Below are positions 1 to 5,516 of a stretch of DNA of 6,489 nt, one piece after another. The notes under the pieces are model-generated. The model saw only the letters and a list, made by a program, of their open reading frames with translations, searched no databases and had not been told where the DNA came from. The DNA is taken from the NCBI GenBank assembly GCA_023433985.1, contig JAEYTN010000112.1:1-6489 (forward strand), given 5' to 3'. The DNA is from Pseudomonadota bacterium (GTDB lineage Bacteria; Pseudomonadota; Alphaproteobacteria; Rhizobiales; Devosiaceae). Position 1 is the first letter of the stretch; each line of letters opens with the position of its first letter. The position numbers and the translations under genes are program-made.

Positions 1-1122
1 CGGGCGGCCGACACCTCCACCCTCATCGGCACCCTGCCCTTCGGCGTCGCCTGCTGGAACGCGGAAGCCCGCCTTGTCGCCGCCAACGAGCGCTTCGCCG
101 ACCGCCTTCGCGTGACGCCGGACATGCTGCCGCCCGGGGCTGCCTATCACGAGGTGATCAAGCAGCTCAGCGTCGACGGCTCGATGCAGCCGGTGCGCGA
201 GGACTGGCAAAACCGACTGCTGGAACTCCATCGCGAGGACGGCTCGACCCTCCTTATCGAGGAGCGCCCGCTCGGGGCCGGCGGCTTCGTCACGCTGGTG
301 ATGGACGTCACCGAGAGCCGCCGTACCAACCAGCTCCTCAGCTCTATCCGCGAGGAGCAGCGCCAGCTCGCCCGCCGCTACCATGAGGAGAAGATCCGCG
401 CCGAGGCCGCCAGCCGGGCCAAGACCAGCTTCCTCGCGCATCTGAGCCACGACATCCGCACGCCGCTCAACCACATCATCGGCTTCGCCGATATGCTGCG
501 GCAGCAGCCCTACGGACCGCTCGGCGACAGCCGCTACCTCAACTACATCGACGCCGTGAAAGGCTCGGGCGAAAGGCTGCTGGGCTTCTTCGCCAACATC
601 CTCGAACTGGCGGAGCTCGAAGGCGGCCGGCGCGAGCTGAAGCGCGACCGCTTCACCGCCGACGAGTTGCTGGTCACGGTGCTCCGCCGCTTCTCGACGC
701 AGGCGCAGCGGGCCGGCATCACCATGGGGCTCGGCAGCGCCTGCGAGGCGATCCTCACCGCCGACCGCTTCGCGCTCGAACGCATGGTCGCAAACCTCAT
801 CGAGAACGCCATCCGCTTTACCCCGCGCGGCGGCAAAGTCACCCTCGCCGCCTATGCCGCGCAGGATGGGGTGGTGCTGGAAATCACCGACACGGGCATC
901 GGCATGAGCCCCGAACGCCTCGAGTCGCTCTCCCAGCCCTTCGTCTTCGGCGACGCCGCCCTCACCCGCGACCGCAGCGGTGCCGGCCTCGGGGTCGCCA
1001 TCAGCCGCGCCATCGCCGAACTCAGCGGCGGCCGCCTCGCCATCGACAGCCGCCAGGGCCTGGGCACCACGGTGGCCGTATCGCTGCCGCTGCTGGCGGA
1101 GGAAGAGGCGCGGGCGGCTTAG
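1..1122 (+). CDS. PAS-domain sensor histidine kinase, 5'-truncated by window start
   Basis: This is the C-terminal 373 residues of a two-component sensor kinase. The frame is open from base 1, so the GTG at 112 is internal and not the start. Numbering from the first codon, residues 1-105 read as a PAS domain (GVACWNAEARLVAANERF near the start, VMDVTES at its end). A charged helical linker follows. The HisKA H-box SHDIRTPLN has its phosphoacceptor His at residue 150 (bases 448-450). The HATPase domain has N-box NLIENAIRF (Asn 265 and 269), G1 box DTGIGM (Asp 297) and G2 box GAGLG (from about 327), so the catalytic residues look intact. No membrane segment is visible in the part seen, so it may act in the cytoplasm. 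The HisKA region (FGPLG-like YGPLG, then SGERLL and LAELEGG) resembles the PleC/DivJ/PdhS class of alphaproteobacteria, but SHDIRTPLNH departs from the usual SHELRTPLNA. That family placement is inference, and the phosphorylation partner is unknown. Confidence 0.93.
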   Translation, partial: RAADTSTLIGTLPFGVACWNAEARLVAANERFADRLRVTPDMLPPGAAYHEVIKQLSVDGSMQPVREDWQNRLLELHREDGSTLLIEERPLGAGGFVTLVMDVTESRRTNQLLSSIREEQRQLARRYHEEKIRAEAASRAKTSFLAHLSHDIRTPLNHIIGFADMLRQQPYGPLGDSRYLNYIDAVKGSGERLLGFFANILELAELEGGRRELKRDRFTADELLVTVLRRFSTQAQRAGITMGLGSACEAILTADRFALERMVANLIENAIRFTPRGGKVTLAAYAAQDGVVLEITDTGIGMSPERLESLSQPFVFGDAALTRDRSGAGLGVAISRAIAELSGGRLAIDSRQGLGTTVAVSLPLLAEEEARAA

Positions 1123-1505
1123 AAGACGCGGATCGGGCCCGGATAGTCGGCGAGCATTCGGTCGGCCGTCAACAGTTCGACACCCTCGACAATTGCTTGA
1201 GCAACCAGCAGGCGGTCGAACGGGTCGCGGTGCAGGTTGGGAAGGGCAGCCACCGCCACGGCGTGCTCACCGAGAACGGGCAGCTCGGTATACTGATCCT
1301 CGAGCAGCCGGCGCCTGATGATGCTGGGTTCGGACTGGAAGTCATCCCGCCCCAGAGAATGCTTGATCGATATCTCCCAGAGACTGGCCGTGCTGAAGAG
1401 CAGCTCAAAGCTCTCGTCCAGGATGATCGCGGCCACTTCACGTGGCAGCCTTGCCGGAGCACCGAACGCCCACAGCAGGAGATGGGTATCGAGAAGCGCC
1501 CGCAT
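1119..1505 (-). CDS. vapC: VapC-like PIN-domain toxin ribonuclease
   Basis: A complete 128-residue PIN-domain protein, the usual length for a VapC toxin. The acidic active-site set is visible: Asp6 in LLDTHLLLW, Glu44 in SLWEISIK, Asp94/Asp97 in HRDPFDRLLVAQA and Asp115 in LLTADRML. In this family these residues bind Mg2+ for endoribonuclease activity, commonly on tRNA or rRNA; the target here cannot be read from sequence. Its ATG overlaps the antitoxin stop by one base (TAATG), which points to translational coupling in a bicistronic operon. A weak GGGAAG lies just before the start. The stop codon overlaps that of the convergent PAS kinase by four bases. Base composition is by eye less GC-rich than glnE, which fits acquisition by transfer but does not prove it. 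Confidence 0.93.
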   Translation of the reverse strand: MRALLDTHLLLWAFGAPARLPREVAAIILDESFELLFSTASLWEISIKHSLGRDDFQSEPSIIRRRLLEDQYTELPVLGEHAVAVAALPNLHRDPFDRLLVAQAIVEGVELLTADRMLADYPGPIRVF

Positions 1506-1747
1506 TACTTCCCGTAGAACATCTCGGCGATCTCATCCTCGAACATCCGGTCGAAGTCGTCCGGCACCTTGATCTGGCCCTCCAGGCCCCCTAGCCGCCG
1601 CTTGAGCTTGCGCGCGTTGTCGAGGGGCACAAGGCGCGCCACCGGCTTTCCAGCCCGAGAGATAATCAGCGTCTCACCCTTCTCTGCCCGTTCTATCAGC
1701 CGCGAGAAATGGGTCTTCGCCTCGTGGATGTTGACAGTCGCGGTCAT
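1505..1747 (-). CDS. Phd/YefM-like antitoxin of the PIN toxin pair
   Basis: An 80-residue antitoxin. Residues 1-45 match the Phd/YefM DNA-binding fold (VNIHEAKTHFSRLIERAEKGE, then IISRAGKPVARLVPLD). In the family this half dimerises and binds the operator. The C-terminal part (GLEGQIKVPDDFDRMFEDEI) is acidic and amphipathic, as expected for the segment that wraps around and neutralises a PIN toxin. The ATG at 1747-1745 is preceded six bases upstream by a strong AGAGGAG ribosome binding site (1760-1754), so the start is well supported. The gene lies 52 bases downstream of the glnE stop on the same strand and is followed by the toxin with a one-base overlap. It probably represses its own operon through the tandem repeats immediately upstream, enhanced by the toxin; this is inferred from the family and the repeats. 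Confidence 0.92.
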   Translation of the reverse strand: MTATVNIHEAKTHFSRLIERAEKGETLIISRAGKPVARLVPLDNARKLKRRLGGLEGQIKVPDDFDRMFEDEIAEMFYGK

Positions 1748-1760
1748 CGCGCACTCCTCT

Positions 1761-1785
1761 GACTTAGTCCACTGAACTTAGTCCA
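1761..1785 (-). promoter_or_regulatory. Tandem operator repeats of the toxin-antitoxin operon
   Basis: Two direct copies of ACTTAGTCCA (plus strand 1762-1771 and 1776-1785) are spaced 14 bases start to start. The copy nearer the gene contains a perfect odd-centred palindrome GACT-T-AGTC (1761-1769); the other copy has AACTTAGTC at 1775-1783, one base off. The array abuts the antitoxin ribosome binding site and overlaps the candidate -10 box. That is the expected place for autorepression by a Phd-like antitoxin. Binding itself is inferred. Confidence 0.6.
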
Positions 1786-1803
1786 TCTGACAGGCACTTT
1801 CAA
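1775..1803 (-). promoter_or_regulatory. Candidate promoter of the toxin-antitoxin operon
   Basis: On the minus strand TTGAAA (1803-1798) is followed after 17 bases by TAAGTT (1780-1775). The -35 box matches the sigma-70 consensus well and the -10 box only moderately. The -35 box overlaps the glnE TGA stop (1802-1800) and the -10 box lies in the upstream operator repeat, so repressor binding would block it. Read-through from glnE could also transcribe the pair. Confidence 0.4.
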
Positions 1804-4586
1804 CCAAGCCCCCGCGCCTTGGCGTACCACGCCTCCGCCGCCGCGCTGACTTCCGCCGCCATCTCCCTGACGTCGCTGGCCAGCCGCTCGAAGTTGGGCG
1901 CGTTGGTGCGTTGCGCCAGCAGTTCGCGAAAGGCGTCGGTCCAGCCTTCATCCTTGAAGGGGTCGGCGAGGGCCGCGCTCATGACCTGCAGGATGGTGGA
2001 GTAGACCCCGTGGATTTCCGCCAACCGTTCGCCGGTGGGGACGAGGCCGGTTTCGCCGAGACGGCGGAGAACTTCCTCCGTAGGCGCCTGCGGCGCCGCC
2101 ACCGTGTCGCGCGCCACAAGTTGCGCCGACTGGGCGATGAATTCGAGGTCGACGAGGCCGCCGGTGGCCAGCTTCAGGTCGAAGGCGTGGCGCGGCGGAC
2201 GTTCCTTTGCCATCAGCGCGCGCATCGAGACGACGTCGTCGACGGTCTTGGCTACGTCGCGGGGCCGCGACAGGATCTCGGCGATGGCGGCATCGATCTT
2301 GCCCCCCAGCTCGCCGTCCGCCTGCACCACGCGGGCGCGGCTCAGGGCGAGGTGCTCCCAGGTCCAGGCGCTTTCGTGGTGGTACTGGATGAAGCCCGCG
2401 AGCCGCGTCGCCAGCGGGCCGGCATTGCCCGAAGGCCGGAGGCGCATGTCGACCTCGTAGAGCACGCCCTCGGAGGTTGGAGCGCTCACCGCCGCGATCA
2501 GGCGCTGAGTCAGCCGCGCGTAATACTGGCTTGCCGCCAAAGGCTTTTCGCCGTTCGACTCGTCGGCGCCATCGAGCTCGTAGAGCATGATGAAATCGAG
2601 GTCGGATTTCGCCGTCATCTCGCGGCTCGCCATCTTGCCGAAGGCGAGCAGTGCCGCACCGGCGCCCGGTATCACGCCATGGCGCTTCTCGAACTCGCGC
2701 CGCACCGCCTCGTACAGCTTGATCAGCAGCGCCTCGGCTAATGTGGTGAACTGCTCCCCGGCGCGCCGGGCATCGAGCGAACCCGCCAGGAGGCCCGCGG
2801 CGATCAGGAACAGCTGCTCCTGCCCGAGGATGCGGGCCCGGTCGATCACGTCCTGATAGTCGCGCGCGTCGGCAAAGAAGCCCTCGATCTTGTCGAGCAG
2901 CACCTCGCGACGGCGCACCTGGTCGGCGAAAGCCGGATCGATCAGCGCATCCATCACATGGGCGCGGTGGATCACCGCGTCGGCCATGCGCGGCGCCGAG
3001 GCCATCAGCGCCACCAGCAGGCTGCGGAGGTTCTCGTGGTTCCTGAGCAGCGAGAAGAGCTGCACCCCCGAGGGCAGCCGCGACAGGAAATCGTCGAAGC
3101 GGCGGAGCGCGTCGTCGGGGTTGCCGGCCTCGGAGATGGTCTTGAGCAGGGCGGGCAGCAGCTCGGTGAGGTGGGCGCGGGCAGCGGCGGCGCGGGTCGC
3201 GGCATAGCTGCCATAGTGCCACTTCTTCACCGTGGCGATGGCTTTCGAGGGCTCCCTGAAGCCCATGCCGCTCAGCGTCTCGACCGTATCCGGATCGTCG
3301 TCGGTGCCGGTGAAGACGAGGCTGCCGGTGCCGCTCCCCAGCGTCTCGCCTTCGGTGAAGAGGTCGGCATAGTAGCCGACAACCAGATTCAACGCGGCGC
3401 GGTAAGTGCTTTCAAACGCTGGCAGATATTCCTGCCCCATGAGCGTCGCGATCACCCCGATGCCGGCGTCGGTCTCGGGCATCGTCTGGGTCTGCTCGTC
3501 GCGCAGCATCTGCAGCCGGTTCTCGACGGCGCGCAGGAACCAGTAGGTGCGCGTCAGGTCGTCGGCGGCCTGCCGGGTGATCCAGTTGGCCCTGGCGAGC
3601 GCCCCCAGCGCCTCGGCCGTGGGCCGCACCCGCAGCGACAGGTCACGGCCGCCGGCGATCAGCTGCTGGGTCTGGGTGAAGAATTCGATCTCGCGGATGC
3701 CGCCGAGCCCGAGCTTGACGTTGTGGCCCTCCACCCGCACGTCGCCGACGTTCTTGGCGATGTTGATCTGCCGCTTCATCGCCTGGATATCCGCGATGGT
3801 GGCGAAGTCGAGGTGCTTGCGCCAGACATAGGGCGCCAGCTCCCTGAGGAACGCCTCGCCCACGGCGCGATCGCCGGCGCAGGGGCGCGCCTTGATCCAG
3901 GCGGCACGCTCCCAGTTCTGGCCGCGGGATTCGTAGTAGGTGAGCGCCGCCTCGACCGGCAGGGCAACCGGCGTCGCGCCGGGGTCCGGCCGGAGCCTGA
4001 GGTCGGTGCGGAAGACGTAGCCGTGCTCGGTGCGGTCCTGCATCAGGCCAGCGAGCCGCTGCACGATGCGGCTCATCAGCTTGGTCTCCTCGCCCGGCTC
4101 GGTGGCCGAGCACTTCTCCGGATCGAAGAAGGCGACGATGTCGATGTCGCTCGAATAGTTCAGCTCGCGCCCGCCATGCTTGCCGAGCGCGAAGAGCCCC
4201 AGGCCCGACTCGGCGGCGGTGCCGTTGCGCACCAGGCCGCGTGCCGCGGCGAGGCGCATCAGCACATCGAGGCCGGCATCGAGGGCGAAGTCCGCGAGGT
4301 CGGAGAGCGCGGCGGTCGATTGCGCCGTGGTCCACTTGCCCTCGACCTCCGACACCGCGGCGAGGAGCGCGACCCGCCCCTTGGCGATGCGCAGTTCGCG
4401 GGCGATCTCGGCTTCGTCGGTCGCGTTCTCACCCGCCCGCTTCACGCCCAGCAGCACGGTCTGCAGCGCGGTGTCGGGCGAGATGGCGCGGCTCGCCGCG
4501 AACCAGTCGGCGTGCCGCTCGGCCAGTCCGGCGAGGTAAGGCGCGGCATCGAACAGCGTTTCGAGCGTGAGCGGGGGCGAGGCCAT
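1800..4586 (-). CDS. glnE: GlnE, bifunctional glutamine synthetase adenylyltransferase/deadenylase
   Basis: A 928-residue cytoplasmic enzyme that adds AMP to, and removes it from, glutamine synthetase, tuning ammonia assimilation in response to PII (GlnB) and glutamine. It is a tandem duplication of nucleotidyltransferase domains. The N-terminal deadenylase half has GKHGGRELNYSSDIDI (Asp147, Asp149), RTDLRLRPDPG (about 193-203) and KLGLGGIREIEFFTQ (291-305). The C-terminal adenylylating half has GKMASREMTAKSDLDF (Asp662, Asp664), EVDMRLRPSGNAG (about 711-723) and DLKLATGGLVDLEFIAQ (803-819). The metal-binding DxD pairs are intact in both halves. Length is close to the E. coli enzyme (about 946) and somewhat below rhizobial ones. 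The ATG at 4586 is the first start after an in-frame TAG 14 codons upstream, but it has no recognisable Shine-Dalgarno sequence (TTTTCCTC precedes it). The second DxD loop reads GKMAS where GKLGG or GKLGS is usual. It is divergent from the exported-protein gene and co-directional with the toxin-antitoxin pair downstream. Confidence 0.98.
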   Translation of the reverse strand: MASPPLTLETLFDAAPYLAGLAERHADWFAASRAISPDTALQTVLLGVKRAGENATDEAEIARELRIAKGRVALLAAVSEVEGKWTTAQSTAALSDLADFALDAGLDVLMRLAAARGLVRNGTAAESGLGLFALGKHGGRELNYSSDIDIVAFFDPEKCSATEPGEETKLMSRIVQRLAGLMQDRTEHGYVFRTDLRLRPDPGATPVALPVEAALTYYESRGQNWERAAWIKARPCAGDRAVGEAFLRELAPYVWRKHLDFATIADIQAMKRQINIAKNVGDVRVEGHNVKLGLGGIREIEFFTQTQQLIAGGRDLSLRVRPTAEALGALARANWITRQAADDLTRTYWFLRAVENRLQMLRDEQTQTMPETDAGIGVIATLMGQEYLPAFESTYRAALNLVVGYYADLFTEGETLGSGTGSLVFTGTDDDPDTVETLSGMGFREPSKAIATVKKWHYGSYAATRAAAARAHLTELLPALLKTISEAGNPDDALRRFDDFLSRLPSGVQLFSLLRNHENLRSLLVALMASAPRMADAVIHRAHVMDALIDPAFADQVRRREVLLDKIEGFFADARDYQDVIDRARILGQEQLFLIAAGLLAGSLDARRAGEQFTTLAEALLIKLYEAVRREFEKRHGVIPGAGAALLAFGKMASREMTAKSDLDFIMLYELDGADESNGEKPLAASQYYARLTQRLIAAVSAPTSEGVLYEVDMRLRPSGNAGPLATRLAGFIQYHHESAWTWEHLALSRARVVQADGELGGKIDAAIAEILSRPRDVAKTVDDVVSMRALMAKERPPRHAFDLKLATGGLVDLEFIAQSAQLVARDTVAAPQAPTEEVLRRLGETGLVPTGERLAEIHGVYSTILQVMSAALADPFKDEGWTDAFRELLAQRTNAPNFERLASDVREMAAEVSAAAEAWYAKARGLG

Positions 4587-4701
4587 GAGGAAAACCGATA
4601 GCGGCGGGCTTGCAACTGAGCAAGGAAACTACGGGACAGCACGCATTTGTTCCCTTTTCAGGATCAAGCCTTTGGGTATCTTCCGCCCGGCCCGAACTTC
4701 C
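4587..4701. promoter_or_regulatory. Divergent intergenic region between glnE and the exported-protein gene
   Basis: These 115 bases must hold the signals for both divergent genes unless glnE is transcribed from further upstream. On the plus strand a weak candidate is TTTTCA (4655-4660), a 16-base gap and TATCTT (4677-4682), which would leave a leader of only about a dozen bases. I found no convincing -35/-10 pair for glnE on the minus strand. There is no clear NtrC-type or sigma-54 (GG-N10-GC) promoter. No stable hairpin or riboswitch-like structure was seen. Confidence 0.25.
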
Positions 4702-5319
4702 ATGAGCGTCCCCATGACATTGCGCCTTGCCGCCGTTTGCCTCGCCTTCGTCGCTGCCGTAACGCCCGTCGCCGCCGCCCAGTTGGGCGGCATGGGCGCG
4801 CAGATCTTCGGAAACGGCTTCAACTTCTCCAAAGCCAACCTCGAGAAGGCCCCGATCAAGCAGATCGCGGCGGGCAAGCTCGGCATTACGCTGCAACGCA
4901 CCAAGCTCAAGGATGTGCAGAAGGCGTTCGGCGGCACGCTGCAGACCGCCGGCGAAGGCGCCTCCCGCGCCGACTGGCTCTGCTACGCCGCCGACGGCGC
5001 CAACACCTGGTTCATCTCCAATGCTCTGGGCGGCTACGAGTTCGTGATGATGGTAGCGGCCGAGGCAGGGCCCGCCGCGAAGGGCTGCGACGCTGCGCCG
5101 ACGGGCTTCACCACCCCCGATTTCGGCATTCCCGGGCTCGGGGCCTCGACCGCCGACCTCAAGGCGACGTTCGGCGCCGCGTCGGGCAACAAACTCGCCT
5201 ACCGGAACGACCGGCCGGGCGGCTACACCAACGTGGCGCAGTATATCGGCTACGTGCTGAAGGGCGGGAAAGTGGCCGGCATCGGGGTTGGCGAGACTTC
5301 GGTGCAAACCGAGCATTGA
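4702..5319 (+). CDS. Exported protein of unknown function with two similar halves
   Basis: A 205-residue protein that I do not recognise as a named family. The N-terminus is a Sec-type signal peptide: MTLR, a hydrophobic core LAAVCLAFVAAV and a probable cleavage site after PVAAA (about residue 26), so the product is likely periplasmic or secreted. Two ATGs compete (4702 and 4714); neither has a strong ribosome binding site, and the second gives the more compact signal peptide. The mature part has two related segments: residues 59-123 (LGITLQRTKLKDVQKAFGG, then a WFIS/EFVMMV strand region) and 142-200 (IPGLGASTADLKATFGAASG, then GYVLKGGKVAGIGVG). Each reads as a short helix ending in FG followed by beta strands, reminiscent of small periplasmic folds such as BamE-like repeats, which is only a loose analogy. 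Cys94 and Cys129 are the only cysteines of the mature chain and could form a disulfide. It is transcribed away from glnE and towards the membrane kinase. Confidence 0.85.
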   Translation: MSVPMTLRLAAVCLAFVAAVTPVAAAQLGGMGAQIFGNGFNFSKANLEKAPIKQIAAGKLGITLQRTKLKDVQKAFGGTLQTAGEGASRADWLCYAADGANTWFISNALGGYEFVMMVAAEAGPAAKGCDAAPTGFTTPDFGIPGLGASTADLKATFGAASGNKLAYRNDRPGGYTNVAQYIGYVLKGGKVAGIGVGETSVQTEH

Positions 5320-5339
5320 GGGCCACCTACGGCTGAGCA

Positions 5340-5395
5340 CCCCCTCCACCACGCTACGCGTGGTCCCCCTCCCGCCGCTTCGCGGCGGAGGAGCA
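5340..5395 (+). repeat. Palindromic repeat copy A
   Basis: A 56-base unit with two hairpins. The first is ACCACGC-TAC-GCGTGGT (5348-5364, perfect 7-bp stem). The second is CCGCCGC-TTC-GCGGCGG (5372-5388, perfect 7-bp stem), which can be extended by three pairs if C5371 bulges out. The hairpins are separated by the pyrimidine run CCCCCTC. No U-tract follows either stem, so neither alone is a classic intrinsic terminator. Confidence 0.8.
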
Positions 5396-5413
5396 CCGCG
5401 ACGTCGGTGTTTT
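5394..5413 (+). terminator. Weak candidate intrinsic terminator for the exported-protein gene
   Basis: CACCG (5394-5398) pairs with CGGTG (5405-5409) across a six-base loop, followed directly by TTTT (5410-5413). The stem is only 5 bp and the T-run is short, so this is marginal alone. It sits just behind the two hairpins of repeat copy A and 75 bases after the stop codon, where a terminator is expected. Confidence 0.3.
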
Positions 5414-5443
5414 GCCACTGCTTGTGGGGCGCTGCCCTCGGAT

Positions 5444-5504
5444 TGCTCCTCCACCGCGTCAGCGGGGAGGGGGACCGCGCATCGAAGATGCGTGGTGGAG
5501 GGGG
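5444..5504 (-). repeat. Palindromic repeat copy B, inverted
   Basis: A 61-base unit in the opposite orientation to copy A. Its first hairpin (plus strand 5474-5496) is ACCGCGCATC-GAA-GATGCGTGGT, a 10-bp stem with one G.T pair, longer than in copy A. Its second hairpin (5448-5470) has core CCGC-GTCA-GCGG and five further pairs past a bulged A5453. Loops and inner stems differ from copy A, but the pyrimidine/purine framework and the GGAGGAGCA end are kept. Confidence 0.78.
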
Positions 5505-5516
5505 CGGCCACAGACC

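Larger units (their letters stand above)
5340..5504. repeat. BIME-like intergenic element: two inverted copies of a hairpin repeat
   Basis: Between the convergent exported-protein and kinase genes, a repeat unit occurs once on each strand, head to head around a 48-base spacer (5396-5443). Both copies share the order CCCCCTCCACCACGC, hairpin, GGTCCCCCTCCC, hairpin, GGAGGAGCA. The element begins 20 bases after one stop codon and ends 12 bases before the other. The arrangement matches BIMEs (paired inverted REP sequences) and is comparable in kind to the RIME elements of rhizobia, although I cannot assign it to a named family. Possible roles are bidirectional transcript termination, 3'-end stabilisation or mobility by a REP-associated transposase; none is shown by the sequence. 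Confidence 0.75.

Noticed and set aside
112..114. GTG as start of the PAS kinase
   Set aside because: The frame is open upstream to base 1 and encodes the conserved beginning of the PAS domain, so the gene starts before the window.
1134..1141. CGGGCCCG palindrome as a terminator between the PAS kinase and the toxin
   Set aside because: It is a short palindrome with no loop and no following T-run, and it lies inside the toxin coding sequence.
1911..2741. A 276-codon plus-strand frame and a 424-codon minus-strand frame (1948-3222) within glnE
   Set aside because: Both are alternate-frame shadows of the GlnE C-terminal half, with no start signals or domains.
2958..4601. A 547-codon open frame on the plus strand, antisense to glnE
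   Set aside because: It lies opposite well-conserved GlnE coding sequence, has low-complexity R/G/H/E-rich translation with no recognisable domain, and long antisense frames are expected in GC-rich DNA with strong third-position bias.
5340..5504. CRISPR array or riboswitch
   Set aside because: There are only two copies, inverted and not regularly spaced direct repeats, and they lie after stop codons of convergent genes rather than in a leader.
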